A stretch of 64,000 bases of DNA. Origin: Ganoderma boninense. Taxonomy: Eukaryota > Basidiomycota > Agaricomycetes > Polyporales > Polyporaceae. Under the pieces are notes generated by a model. The model ran no database searches and was not told the DNA's origin. It saw nothing but the letters and a program-made list of their open reading frames with translations. Numbering within the stretch: the first letter of the stretch is position 1; every line of letters starts with the position of its first letter. Both the position numbers and the translations under genes were made by a program. The stretch covers positions 3,247,394-3,311,393 of the forward strand of contig CM035310.1 of the NCBI GenBank assembly GCA_002900995.3. The letters are read 5' to 3'. Of the stretch, positions 1-12,800 are shown one piece after another.

Positions 1-2263
1 GGACGGCCCGTACAAGCATCACCTGAAGACGGCGAAAGAATTCAAAGAGGTATAACACCAGATCTGATGTCTGAAGAGGTCAAAAGCTGACCGGACATCC
101 AGAATTTGAAAATCACCTGTAACGATCACCGTGCCGTCCTGAACGCCGCGGTGAGCCATGGGAAACTGGAAGCAACTGGAATTGGGGCAGCCGCATGCTC
201 TAGGCATGGATTCTTTTCGCCACATGCCTGCGTAGACTTTCAAGGAGGGGAACGGTGAGCTAGAACGTACAGGCTGATGGCGGGAATTAAGCAGCTAACA
301 ATTGGTACAAGGCAGCGAAACATGGACTACGTGCTGCACTGGATACTGGCATATCTGAACGGCCTCACCTGGATCCTGGTGATGTACAACGTAATGTGCC
401 AATACTTTACGAATTTGTACCACAGGTTCAGGGACAGCCCAGCTCTATCTCTGCCGGAAAGCCTCACGTTCATGCGCGGTATCAGACAGTTTCATGTTCA
501 TGGGCACGTTGCGCCGTGCTTCCCCCGTTTCTTGTCGAACTTTATACGAGGGGCTGGAATGCAGGATGGCGAAATCATCGAGACCTTGTGGAACAAGACA
601 AACACAATATCTGAATCGACACGAGGCATGTCGTCAGCGCACAGACGGGAGGTGATTGACGACACCATGAATGACTCGAATTGGATGAAACTAACGCAGA
701 TCGGTACGTCTTCCGGACACTGTGTTCGCACTGACTAAAACGTCACTACAGTGTCCATCCTGAATCGAAAGTGGCGGAGAGCCTGTAGAGAGTGGCAGCC
801 AGCGGTTGAAGCATTCCAGAGCTTATCCGAGGCGTCCGGAGAGGAGCAATGCGCCGAATGGCTTGCGGATGCACTGCACGCGGATGAGGAACGGATGGAG
901 GATGTAACAGCCATGGATATATACGACGTGTCCAAGCAGCAACATATGCCCTATCCGTCTGGAATTACTGGCGTCGCTAACCAAATATTGCCTCACAGTG
1001 CCTACCAGGAAGGAGAAAGAGCTGTCGTTGACCCAAAAGGAAGGAGACGTGGACGCCACCATGCGGGGTGCGGCCAGCTGGATCTCGAACGGAATCAGAC
1101 TGGAGGAACAGAAGTAAGTGTACGGAACGTAAGCATACTTGGCCTTGCTCACAGCATTGTAGACTATCCATCGCGTACACTGCAAGATCCCTCCGTGACA
1201 CGGGAAGCAGCAGTGATCGTTTGGCTCTGACGCAGCAGCGACAACGATTGCTCACTGGTATGAAAGCTTTCCACAAAGCGGCAGACCGTCATCTCCGGAC
1301 GTCAATTAGCGCGACGGGGGTCCCTGTGAGCAATGATCCAATGGACTTCGGACGAGTCTGGGATCCAGTGGAAGGCCTGGAAGGCAGCTGGGCAACAAGC
1401 GGCGGGGCTCCTGAGCCTGGGGGCCCGCTGGACCTGGAGGAACAACCACTCGCCCTTCCGTCAACGATGGGGTATACCTATCTTGTCGAACACAACCTCA
1501 AAGACCTTGCGGAAAAGGAACAAGAGCTCCGGGAAGGACAGGTGAACGATTGCCTCCAGGGTATCCGGACCGCCATAGCATACAAGTCACTCTTGTACCG
1601 GACGAGGGTCCAGAAAGCCGGATCGTACCGGAACAAGCTCCGCAGCTTTGACGAAATCCGGACTACCAATGACGGACTTATGAAGCACGTCCGGGCGTAT
1701 ACACAAGCCCGGAAAGCAGCGGCACGGCTGTTTGACCGTGACATGGCTGACCCGGACTCGACACAGCGGCGCAACGTGTTCTTCTCGCGATACAAAGAGA
1801 TACGCCGCGAAGACCTGGGAGTGATGACAGCGGTTCTGGAACAGTTTACACATGGCCTACGGAACGTGCATTCCTCTTGGATATGGCATGTAGAAGATTC
1901 GGACGCTGTGCAAAACACGAGCTGGCTGGTAGATTGTGAGTAGCATCACCGCCGGCATGGGTCACGTTGTATTAAAGCTCTACATTAGTCCGGCGCATGC
2001 TGTGGCTTAGGGCTTATGCCCGCAAGTGCCGCTGGGACGAGGAGTCTGTCCTAGTTCCTTTTGAAATGGACTCAACCGTCCGGTACTTCGGAACACAGTC
2101 TGGACGGTGGAGACAATGGGCGGAAAATGGTGGCACCCCGGGGCACAAAGCATACGCCTTCCGGCAGTCTTCGATGTGGGCGAGCCTTAGAGATCACGCT
2201 TCGGACGCCTTTGCAAAGGCCCAGAGGATGTATAGTTTGGAACTGGAAGTTCTAAGTACGTAG
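1..2263 (+). CDS. KDZ-1 transposase, left copy (3' part only)
   Basis: This is the downstream part of a Kyakuja-Dileera-Zisupton DNA transposase; its 5' part lies outside the window. Reading frames joined across short introns give the KDZ core: a NMDY-like start of the central block, the MYNVMCQY segment (about 390-410), the HVHGHV segment (about 498-515), the GAGMQDGEIIETLW segment (about 552-595) and the RGMSSAHRREV and MNDSNWMK segments. A charged helical tail with EKSFLYR-like and SSWIWHVED segments follows, as is usual for the C-terminus of this family, and the last exon ends at TAG 2261-2263. The family position normally read as YDxxCQW is MYNVMCQY here, so a conserved Asp is Asn. It is almost identical to the KDZ-1 gene further right, differing mainly by one-base indels. 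It faces KDZ-2 on the other strand. Identity as KDZ is firm; exon borders are approximate. Confidence 0.85.
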
Positions 2264-2437
2264 TGTTACCCGTCTGGGTTTACATGAATGCAATTCAACA
2301 TGTTAATGGTACAAACGATACACGGCGCGCATCTGACAACATCTAATTCGTATCAGCTTCCAGAAGGGGGGTGGTGCCCCACTCCGGAGCCCAGTAGACA
2401 CTGTGCTGGTGGACGATCGCGACTGTAAAACAAAGAC

Positions 2438-2730
2438 ATGAGCCGGGCGGTTATCAAACCAGGAGCGTTTACATCATATTAACGGTTTTATTGTGTGCAT
2501 CACGGCTCTCCGGGGCTTCCTCCGGTGCCCCGTCGGCTACCAGCACCCTTCCGTCGGCTTGTCGGCAGCCTTCCGAAAGCGGAAGAGGGCGCTGTCCAGC
2601 GGCATACAGCGCTCGCAAGCGTTGCCGCTCCGCTCGGCACGATACTCCTCCCCGTATGACTTCTTATTTGGGTCATGCAAGGCAGGAGGGCGCGTGACTG
2701 GGCGCGCGCACAGATTTACGGGCGGTTGCA
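2438..2730. repeat. Dispersed repeat, copy 1 (between convergent KDZ genes)
   Basis: A GC-rich stretch beginning near CGGTTATC and containing the CGGCTCTCCGGGGCTTCC and GTCGGCTTGTCGGCAGCC segments. The same stretch occurs in the right-hand duplicate (14018-14335) and, inverted, at 26325-26625. It lies in the spacer between the 3' ends of KDZ-1 and KDZ-2. Nothing in it looks coding. Confidence 0.8.
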
Positions 2731-2746
2731 AGCACATGTGCATTAG

Positions 2747-5700
2747 TTATGGATACAGAGTACTTTCTAGGTCTTCTCCATCTAGTTCATACATAGCGCG
2801 CGTATCGCACTCTACCTCCTCATCCTCCTCGCATACAACAGGTGTCCCACGCGTACCTTCATCCACCCAATCGCTGCCGGTACCCCCGTTTGCTGACAGT
2901 GCCGTGGTCAAGCAGGTGGCTCGGAATGTCGCACGCATCGCGCGCGCGATGTCGACCCGCTTCTGCGCGTAGGCAACAAGACCTTCGTGCAGAGCAGCAT
3001 CAACGCCCACTCGTAGATTCGCCCGCGCAAGCCACGAACCTTTGTCAAAGCGATGGCTGGCGAGAACACGCCGCATCTCTTCCGGAAGGAGCCTGACTTC
3101 CTCCTCCCAGCGCATGACGCGCGCGCGGGCCTTCAGCCATTCAACGCGCAGAGAGTCGACCATGTCGCCCGTGCCGTTAAGGTCAGAAGCGCGCCATATC
3201 CAGGAAATCTGACGCCTTCCTTCTGCAGGCTCATTTGGGTGCCTCCTCGTCTTCTGGGCGGTGGCGGAGCTGGGGTCGTCGTCTTGTAGCGCACGGACGT
3301 CGCCGTCATTCAAGACTCGGAGCTCGAGCTCCCATGTGCCATGACCCGATAGCGCGAGCTTCGCCTGGCGTGCTCGGCGGTACTTCTGAACAGCGCGCAG
3401 TTTGCGCTTGTCTTCATTCGCGATGTCGTTTCGTGCGCGCGTGTTTGGTCCTTGGTGGCGTACGTGAAGTTTCTTGTACCGGTAGAGATGGTTGATGGCG
3501 TGTAGCTTGTTGCGGATGTCTTGCAGGGCGTCGCGGCATTGTGCTTCCCGCAGGCACGCTTCGACTTCCTGGATCCGCTCGGAGCATGTCGCAGCCCGGT
3601 GAACGGGGTTGATGGCCGAGGGCAGCACCAGACGAATGTTCTCCACGTCCTCGACGGTCGTCCGGCAATTCACGTCCTGGTCGATGATCGTGGCTGCACC
3701 AGGCATGTACACCTTTTGCACCTCGCGAAACTTCTGTATCCTGCGGCGCATGGCCATGCGCCGTTCGAGGATCTCCGTCGCCTTGCTCGGGGTGGCTTCC
3801 TTGACGTCCGCTTGCAAGCGCATTCTAATGGAAGTCATCAGCAAGGCTCGAATTCAACTGCACGAGCTCTACTCACTGTTGCGCTTCAAGCTCCAAACCC
3901 ATCGTGACGAATCCCAGCATGCTGACCTCATGGAGCGCAACGAAACCTGGAGTCGTGCTCGCCTGCTGCTCTTCGCGTGACAGCATGCGCTGTGTCTCTG
4001 CTTCTGTGAGGCCTGGATGGCGTTAGCGTGATGGAAAACAGTTAAACAGGGCCTCAACTGACCTTGTGAGGACGCAACGTAAGGGTCATCCTGGTGGAAA
4101 GGGTCTGCCTCCCATGCCTTGACTGTTGCCCTCTATTTCTCCACATTCTCCGGAACAAGCGAGGCCGTAAGCTCGGTGAAGAGTTCAAGCTGCTCAACAT
4201 GTGTCTTGTACGCGATGCGGAGGCGGTTCCGCAGGGTCGTCGCTGCCAAAAAAAAAGTCAGCGCAGCCGAGAGAACGTAGACTGTGCACGTTACGTTAGC
4301 TCGACAGTCTTGCGCCCAATTGGAGTAGCTGAGTTGGTCCCTCCAGCACACCTTGACGCCGCGCCGGACCCATCACCTGTGTGCTGCTGACACCGGTTGA
4401 ATCCACCACCACCGGCGCTCGATGCCCTCCCCGTCCGACCGCCCTGACCCCAGGCGAAAATTCAGCGAGAACGGCGAATGGCCTTCGGGCTTGTGGCTTG
4501 CGTAGTGAAGCTTGGGTATGACGTATGCGTTGGAGCCGTTTGGGAGGGAATTTGCAGGTCGGTGGAACTTCAGCAAGGGCGCTCTGCTGCAGCCCTTCCA
4601 CCACTGGCAAGGCAATTCGTGTCACGGTTTACTCAGAGCAAGGAAAACTTGCATAGCAGATGCAAAGACGTAATCCATATGACATATCTTGCTCTTATTG
4701 AGTACAGAGCTCGAACGCGCACGCAATCCCGCGAGGACACTACCTCTCGCCCCTTCTGGCAAGTCTGCTATCCTCTCGCCAGCCAAAAACTCTGGCGCGC
4801 GCAGACGACCGCTCCAAACCCGTCGCCGCGTAGCCTTTGATAAACTTCGTGTTTGCGTGTCGATGGCGACAGGCCGGCATGTGTATCTGCAGCGCGTTGC
4901 TTGAGATGGGGCAGGGAAGGGAACCGAAGGGAAGCGAAACGTACGTACCTCCTGATTCCCCATAGCTTGCGCCAAGATTGCCCTTGTACGCGAACGTCCT
5001 CCATCGAAGTATCCCCAGCCATACCCAACGATCGGGTCCGCTCCTCGTCGGAAACATCTTCGCGCTTGAGGCGGAAGCATGCGTCAGATGGCAACGATTG
5101 ATTGTGTACAAGAACCTGAGGGATGCTTATGATGGTACACAGACTCGGACCATCAGCATGGAGGGCATTGCTCACCGACGCAGCAGGGACACGATCCCAT
5201 CCCGCCGGCAGATTACGTTGTGCTGCGGGCACGCTGGACAGCGTAAAGCCAGCTCTCCGGGTTTTGTTCCTGCAACGCCTGAGGGGTCATCCCCCCGCCC
5301 GGCCCTTATTGAGCACTTCAATGACGCCACTGTGCGACAACGCGCATTGAATGCGTGGTACCGATCAGGATCTTGACCGTTTCGGTGTTGTCCGTCATGC
5401 GCTTCGAGCGATTGATAATAGTCTCGTACTAGATATTTTGCCTTGAAGGCTCAGCAGTGGTTAGTGCTCGAGGAGTGCGAAGGAGAAACAGGTGTTGGGT
5501 CGGCGTCGGTGGCCGCCACAGAGTCCGCGCGCAAAGAGTTGCTGGATTCTGGTTACCCGCCCGCGCCGCCTGGTGCAGCCACAAATCGATTATGCCGAGT
5601 GGAATGGTGGCCCATTAATTGTGGACGGGCCGTGAAAGCCATCGCGATGGGGATAAGGGTTGGAGCATCGGGAGCGTCATGGATGGCCAAGTTGGATCCG

Positions 5701-5820
5701 TAAACCGATGGCCTTGAGGTCAGATCTTTCTCAAAAGCGACGACGTTCCAACGCTATGTACAGCGTTTCAAGCCAAACCCCAAGGCAGCAAATGTAACTT
5801 TACCTTTATGGCGGGTGAGA
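2747..5820 (-). CDS. KDZ-2 transposase, left copy (5' end lost in the gap)
   Basis: A second, clearly different KDZ transposase, read right to left. The exon nearest the stop (3844-2747; stop complement at 2747-2749) encodes the charged C-terminal region with the EKYRRA-like YRRARQAKLAL, QISWIWRASD and LLPEEMRRVLAS segments typical of the family. Upstream exons hold the DGEGIERR motif (about 4410-4440) and, in broken frames, the ACQWWKG segment (about 4590-4615) and the RCPACPQ-type segment near 5200. The first coding exons with the MSRRQAKRQR start seen in the right copy are absent because the sequence runs into the N gap. Frames are interrupted by many one-base differences from the right copy, so either this copy is decaying or its base calling is noisy. 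Confidence 0.83.
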
Positions 5821-5920
5821 NNNNNNNNNNNNNNNNNNNNNNNNNNNNNNNNNNNNNNNNNNNNNNNNNNNNNNNNNNNNNNNNNNNNNNNNNNNNNNNN
5901 NNNNNNNNNNNNNNNNNNNN
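5821..5920. other. Assembly gap of 100 N
   Basis: One hundred unknown bases, the usual placeholder for a scaffold gap of unknown size. The left flank breaks off inside KDZ-2 exon sequence; the right flank starts inside the 3' part of an unrelated minus-strand gene. The true distance and even the order across the gap cannot be taken from this sequence. Confidence 0.99.
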
Positions 5921-7995
5921 GATAAGCAGTTTCTGGTACTTCTGCATGCTCGACAGACCTTTTAAGGTACTGGAGCGGGCGCGCACTTGCCACTGACAAG
6001 AACAAGGTGCGAGGAGTCCCAAGGACATCGGACCCATGCTTCCGTCGACGTGCTCGTCGTCCGGTGGTGTCATAGCCTTTTGCTTGCCCTTTCCACCACT
6101 GCGGTTCAAGCCTCGGGTCTGTCGGACAGGTGCTGTAGCGGAGGCCGTCGTCCGACAAACCCCGCGTCATCGTCGGAACACCGCGCCCTCGACATCGGAC
6201 AGACCATGGGTCGTCATGGCCGTCAACGCCCTGGCTTCCCGACCTCGAAAGAGTCATGTCTGTTTCTCCTCCATGGTCTCTTCCTCTGTATCGCATTCCT
6301 CGTCATCGAGGTCCTTCGGCTCCTCTTGCCTGTCTTGCTTGCCTTCTTCTCCGCACCCTTGGCTTTTCGCATGATGGCGGGCAGTAGCACGTGCGGCGAC
6401 ATTGAGCTCATGGACGTGTTTCCGACTCAGCTTGGAACATAGCATGGGTGCGTGTTGGAGACAGGAGACCGTCCGGACGCCATTCCGGACGGTGCCGCAG
6501 TGTTGTGGTCGTTCGTCCGGATTTGAGACGTAGGTGGGCACGCACCTTGCCTTCGCCGCGGGCAGCTGGATCTCCTCTAGCTCCTCGAGGGTATACGGCC
6601 GCAGCCAGGTGTCTTCGCCGTTGATCGTCGTCTTGTAGTGGCTGAAGCGGAATCGCCAAGGCTCTTCGTCGTCTTCTTTGGTCCTCCTCTGCTTCCTTCG
6701 TCTGACAACTGCTTGTAGATAGTTGTAGATCGCATCCCGGTTTATCTGCACTGGATCGTTCATAGCAATTGTGGCGCGGGGGCAGCGCATGTCGTCGCGA
6801 AGAACTGTGGCCGGGCCGGGCCAATCGTGATGACCACGGCACGGACTTGACCTCCGGCCGTTTGCAAACTTGTTATGAATAGATCAATTGCGAGCTACAA
6901 GAGTCATATTCAGTAGCCTCCTTGGGACGTACGGTAGTGGAGATTCATGTATTGCTGCAAAACCTGTTGCTTCCTTGGCAGTTCCATTTCCTCTCCGTTC
7001 TCCTTCGTGTCAGGATGGGAGTACCATCGTCGTATCTCTCGACGAAAAGGGTCGCACCGGAGCGGCCACGGTGTCTCGGACGGCGCTGCAATATCGTCAT
7101 TGGCGTCGTCTGGAGTCAGGATGACTTTCCAAAACTCCCAAAACTTCTTCCCAGAGTTGACATCCCAGTGTAAGAGGGCAGGGCCGAGAACTGTGGGTAC
7201 GGGTCCTCCTTAGTGTGGAAGAGCTCCGAAGAATCGTAACTGTTACCGACATGAGGAGAACGTTCGGACGGCAAAGACAACACCTGAGCACTCACCAGCA
7301 TGCTTTCAGGCTGTCGTCTACGTCTTGGAAGATGCCATACATGAAGATCGGCATACCGAACTGACACCAAAAGATTCGGGAGACTGCCATCATCCACCGG
7401 AGCGCATGCTTGCGTGCCAACCTGCTGGCAGTAAGCTTCTTTGCTCGGACCGACTAGCATAACACGTACTGCGCCTTGATATCGTCATCCGGGCCTTCCT
7501 CTGTCCACTTCTGTGCGAGCTCCACCCAGAGCTCCTGGTCCTGCTGCGACATCCCCTCCCAGATGGTCTTGCGTGTCCGATTCCAGGTCGAGACGTACTC
7601 TGCAGACTTCGGGTCGATGTCAGGCATCTCCTTCTTGGTTTCATGGCGGTTGCGTAGGCCCCACACTCTCTCTCCGGTGAAGATTTGCTGAACGCCAATT
7701 TCTCCTCGTCCTTGTTTCCTTCTTGGGGCTGTGGTTGACATACCATGTATAGATTTTCTTCCGCAATGTCACGTCCGTGAACATATTTCAATACATTGAG
7801 TGCTCGACAGCGCACCTGCTCGAACATATCTAAGGACATCGGGGTTTGCGGTTCTCCTCGTTTCTCCAGGAAATGCTTGGCCAGGGCCACCCGGAAATCT
7901 GGCTTCTTAGCCGCGGCAGTGCCCCGATACTCACCCTGCCGTTTCTGCAGTAGATCAACCTCATACTTGTTAAAGTCACTCGCACGAGGAGGCAT
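5921..7995 (-). CDS. Orphan basidiomycete protein, intron-rich, 3' end in the gap
   Basis: The likely start is ATG 7995-7993 (MPPRASDFNKYEVDLL). Exons can be followed leftward: an N-terminal helical part, then a segment reading WNRTRKTIWEGMSQQDQEL...ELAQKWTEEGP, weakly like one HMG-box type helix pair, then FGMPIFMYG (near 7330), then MNDPVQINRDAIYNYL and EEPWRFRFSHYKTTINGE (6752-6600), and a Lys/Gly-rich tail (GGKGKQKAMTPPDDEHVD, about 6105-6040) that runs into the gap. I do not recognise a named family; the arrangement resembles lineage-specific proteins found beside KDZ elements in Agaricomycetes, which is recollection rather than a search result. It is divergent from the dioxygenase-like gene at 8.7 kb. 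Function unknown. Confidence 0.6.
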
Positions 7996-7999
7996 TATG

Positions 8000-8700
8000 G
8001 TGGGTAAGGGACAACACGAAGTGCTGGGGATGCAAGCTGACAATCGAGGGGACGACGAGCAGTGTGAAGCCAGGGAAAGGAATCCACAAGGTTGCCGTGT
8101 TCCTTGCGAATGGGCAACGGAACTCTCTCCAGTAGGGGATGCACACACGCTCGTCAGCTCCAATGCGCACATCAGATTGTCCTGCATGATACGACACGTT
8201 CCAGTGACCACCGGCCGGCCAGCACTTGTAACCACTTGCCCTCCGGTCCGAGTGCCCGGGCTGTCACGCGAGAGGCAGTGCTCATACATTAGACCATCAG
8301 ATTTTGCACAGCACCACCTTGCTGATATCGTTTGCATGATGAGAATCTGGCGTGTACGACCTAGCGAGCATCCTTGGACCAGTTAAGATCTGCCTTGCTC
8401 GCACATCCGTGCAGGAGGGCTCGATGGACGCGGCCAGTGGTGTTTCTAACCCCCTCCTTCCAAGGCACTGGGCCATCAGGCGACGGACCGCCCAGTATGT
8501 GGTTGCACTGTTTCATTACCATCGATTCCGTTTCAATCCGATCGAGGCAAGACCGACGGCCAGCTGTCCCGCCCCACCCCACCCCCGATTTCGTTTAGGC
8601 TAATGGAGGATTGCGACTCCGTAGCCGGACCCTGGCTCTTGCATTCCGAAATCAATGTAAATTAAACCTCTCTTACTGTCAACTGTGTGTCTGATTTCCC
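8000..8700. other. Shared upstream region of two divergent genes
   Basis: About 0.7 kb between the minus-strand orphan gene and the plus-strand dioxygenase-like gene. Frames here are rich in stops or low complexity. A candidate ATG lies near 8603 with a possible donor at about 8656, followed by a good polypyrimidine/CAG acceptor at 8705, but the phases do not join cleanly, so the first exon of the plus-strand gene is not settled. Confidence 0.4.
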
Positions 8701-8705
8701 TGCAG

Positions 8706-9715
8706 TGGCTGTCAGCTGGGATGCGGAGGAATATGCCAAAATATTGCCCTGGGCCACCACACTGAAGCGCGATGTGGAGGAGAGACTTCTACGAGAATTT
8801 CCCCCCATCACACCTGCGGACGAAGTTATGGCACGGACGGTCTCCCTTCGCATTGTCCGAGACCCGGCCGTGTTCACAGATCGCACGGGACGGATTTTGG
8901 CATGGTCCCTCCCCCAGGTCATTCCCCGGCATCGCCAGGTGAAGACTTCGATATCATGGTCACATTGCATGGTGCTGAAACTTCATCCGCTCTGCCTCAG
9001 GTCATAATGTTCAAGGCTGTGGAGCACCTTAAAACCCGCCTCAAAGTAAAGCCACAACCATTGGGTAAACCGCCTGTGAATTGGCGGATGGCGGCCCAGA
9101 ACTTTACTCCAAGCGCCGAATGGGGGGCTGGATTGGTCACGTTGTATCCAGCTGGGTTTCAGCTAGGACATGCCGTAAGTGTGGAGCCTGATATCTCGAT
9201 CACCGAACTGAAGTGCATGTGTAGGGTCCGAACTTCATTCCCGCTCCCAGTAAGGAGTTCTCCACAACGCAGGCCAATCAGTGGATGTCGGAGATGGAAG
9301 AGTCTGGTAGCTTGCTTGACGGAATTCTGGCGGTAACCATCCGGACCTTTACGCCATATCTCAAGACTTGGCCGACAAAGTGTTCGCAGAACAATGCTGC
9401 TCATTGGCCACGGAAGGCATGCGTTCCTGGCCCACGAGCTTCAACTCCATCCAAGTGATAGTGAATCGACAATCACGCCTCCATCGTGACAAGAATACTG
9501 GCCCCGGGTGGGCGGACTCCTTGCAACATTCGGAACATACGGCCAGTACGCGGTGCTAGAACTGAATAATCTAGGCGTGTCCGTCCCTTATGACAGTGGA
9601 AGTGTAGCGTAATCTGCTCTCGGATCGTGCGTCATGGAGTGCCGAAGGTGCAGGGAGACCACGTGTACTACGCATGCTACATGGTGCAGAATGTTCATAC
9701 ATGGTTTGAGATGCC
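8706..9715 (+). pseudogene. 2OG-Fe(II) dioxygenase-like gene beside KDZ-1, frame-shifted
   Basis: After a CAG acceptor at 8703-8705 the first clear exon reads AVSWDAEEYAKILPW and then FTDRTGRILAWSLPQ, a segment typical of a dioxygenase-like family common in Agaricomycetes. Introns GTGAAG...CTCAG (about 8940-9000) and GTAAGT...CCAG (about 9175-9251) are visible. The distal part reads WPTSFNSIQVIVNRQ, RLHRDKNTGPGW, then YGQYAVLELNNLGVS, then RIVRHGVPKVQGDHVYYA. This gives an H-x-D pair (HRD), a beta core, a distal His (RHGV) and a following basic/aromatic strand, the layout of a double-stranded beta-helix 2OG-Fe(II) oxygenase. To read this continuously about three one-base corrections are needed (near 9330, 9525 and 9605), hence the pseudogene label; sequencing error is equally possible. 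It is co-oriented with KDZ-1 and starts about 1.1 kb upstream of it. Confidence 0.6.
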
Positions 9716-9821
9716 GGACCCTGGGTTGCCGATACAACCCGTGTTGCTCTCATGGACGGATCGATGTAAATACATACACAGACCTGTGAAGCCTGTATGT
9801 TACTCACTTGAACTGCTCAAC

Positions 9822-12800
9822 ATGTCTCACCGGCGTCAATTCGAAACTGTAGAGCCATTCGAGGAAATTTGGCCTCCAAAGGAGACGGACAAAGAGGGAA
9901 ATCGAAACAACAACGAAGAAGGTCCGGCTGGGGTTACCAACGACAAGCGATGGCCTCCCTCTTCGGCGGAACCCTCTCCGGACCGAGCGGCACATCGACG
10001 CCCGCTCCGGTGCACATCCAGCTTCCTCCTATTGAGACTGGAGAAGGTCTGCCGTTTCGAATTCACGTTTGAGAACAGCAGGCGGACGGGCAAGGTGCGC
10101 TAATGGTCAAACACAATAACCGACCGTGGTGCTTCGCTAATGCGTTGGTCAGACCCAGAACAATTTTCAAAGGAGTTTCTGAATGTCAGGGAGGAATATC
10201 TATACTGCGGCCTTGCCCTGGAGTCACTGCCAGAGGATGGCAAGGGAATCTGCAGCTATCTGGCCACCTGGAGATGCCTCACCTGCCATGGATGGTTGAC
10301 ATTCTGCGCTGAGTGCTGTAGGGAGCGCCACCTGAGCCATCCACTCCATCGGGTGGAGTATTGGACCGGATATTACTTCCATCCGGGATGGCTACGGGAT
10401 CTCGGAGTCCAGATTCATGCCGGTCATGGTGGCCGGCCATGCCGCCGCCTACAGCCCTACTCCGGGCAGCCCATGGACACTCCGGACGGCGCGCGCACTG
10501 TTCTGGACGACCGGGAAGAGGAGTCCAGAGTCATGCTAGATGAAGAAGCAGATGATTTACAGCTAGACGATGAAGATGTGGACCTCGACTTCTATCCGGA
10601 TGAAGATACACTAGTCACCTCTCCGGCAGACCTTCCTCGTTTCGGTGACCCCATTCATCCCCCCGGCAATTTCCTACATTCAACGACATATACAGGGGAT
10701 CGCATGATGGTGGTCGTAGATGTCGATGGCATTCACGAAATCTCTGTGACGTTTTGCGTATGTGACAACGCTGCGAGCGATGACTTGCAAATCTTGGATC
10801 TAGGATATTATCCTGCGACGACTATACGACCGCGAACAATGTTCACACAGAGAGTGCTAGACGACTTTCTCCTTGCCAACAAGGAATGCAAGACCGCCAC
10901 GTGGAATTACTACAACAAACTGCAGCGGACTACCAATGACGCTTTTCCGCACATGGTGCCGGTACGTTCACCAACCTCCGTGTTCACGGCATTGTGATGA
11001 ATGCTCCGAGTCACAGGATCATTATAAGGAACTGCTACGTACATCGTGTCAGTGGCGAAATCTGCACCTGCGAAAATCTTCCAGCTTTGGACATCGGACG
11101 GAGGCAATACCTCCAGGTGGCATGGCTGTCCGGTGTCTGGCATGCCCACAGCCCGGCGAAAACCTCCCGGACAACTGGCAGGACGATCCGGACAGGTAAT
11201 AGTAGTGATGCAGATGCATGAGGGGCAACACTGACCAATGCCTAAGGTGAAATATATGCGGTCAGTGGTCTTGGATGGCAACTTCTCTGCACAACATCGT
11301 CACATGCGTAATCTGGAGGATGATGTCCCGCTAGCGGACGGACACGCTTTCATGGTTACGGACGGCCCGTACAAGCATCACCTGAAGACGGCGAAGAGAA
11401 TTCAAAGAGGTATAACACCAGATCTGATGTCTGAAGAGGTCAAAAGCTGACCGGACATCCAGAATTTGAAAATCACCTGTAACGATCACCGTGCCGTCCT
11501 GAACGCCGCGGTGAGCCATGGGAAACTGGAAGCAACTGGAATTGGGGCAGCCGCATGCTCTAGGCATGGATTCTTTCGCCACATGCCTGCGTAGACTTTC
11601 AAGGAGGGAACGGTGAGCTAGAACGTACAGGCTGATGGCGGGAATTAAGCAGCTAACAATTGGTACAAGGCAGCGAAACATGGACTACGTGCTGCACTGG
11701 ATACTGGCATATCTGAACGGCCTCACCTGGATCCTGGTGATGTACAACGTAATGTGCCAATACTTTACGAATTTGTACCACAGGTTCAGGGACAGCCCAG
11801 CTCTATCTCTGCCGGAAAAGCCTCACGTTCATGCGCGCGGTATCAGACAGTTTCATGTTCATGGGCACGTTGCGCCGTGCTTCCCCCGTTTCTTGTCGAA
11901 CTTTATACGAGGGGCTGGAATGCAGGATGGCGAAATCATCGAGACCTTGTGGAACAAGACAAACACAATATCTGAATCGACACGAGCATGTCGTCAGCGC
12001 ACAGACGGGAGGTGATTGACGACACCATGAATGACTCGAATTGGATGAAACTAACGCAGATCGGTACGTCTTCCGGACACTGTGTTCGCACTGACTAAAA
12101 CGTCACTACAGTGTCCATCCTGAATCGAAAGTGGCGGAGAGCCTGTAGAGAGTGGCAGCCAGCGGTTGAAGCATTCCAGAGCTTATCCGAGGCGTCCGGA
12201 GAGGAGCAATGCGCCGAATGGCTTGCGGATGCACTGCACGCGGATGAGGAACGGATGGAGGATGTAACAGCCATGGATATATACGACGTGTCCAAGCAGC
12301 AACATATGCCCTATCCGTCTGGAATTACTGGCGTCGCTAACCAAATATTGCCTCACAGTGCCTACCAGGAAGGAGAAAGAGCTGTCGTTGACCCAAAAGG
12401 AAGGAGACGTGGACGCCACCATGCGGGGTGCGGCCAGCTGGATCTCGAACGGAATCAGACTGGAGGAACAGAAGTAAGTGTACGGAACGTAAGCATACTT
12501 GGCCTTGCTCACAGCATTGTAGACTATCCATCGCGTACACTGCAAGATCCCTCCGTGACACGGGAAGCAGCAGTGATCGTTTGGCTCTGACGCAGCAGCG
12601 ACAACGATTGCTCACTGGTATGAAAGCTTTCCACAAAGCGGCAGACCGTCATCTCCGGACGTCAATTAGCGCGACGGGGGTCCCTGTGAGCAATGATCCA
12701 ATGGACTTCGGACGAGTCTGGGATCCAGTGGAAGGCCTGGAAGGCAGCTGGGCAACAAGCGGCGGGGCTCCTGAGCCTGGGGGCCCGCTGGACCTGGAGG

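Noticed and set aside
7390..8337. A 315-codon frame on - as a single gene starting at 8337
   Set aside because: The first third is low-complexity and precedes a good ATG at 7995; the last third is out of frame with the family-like reading, which follows an intron.
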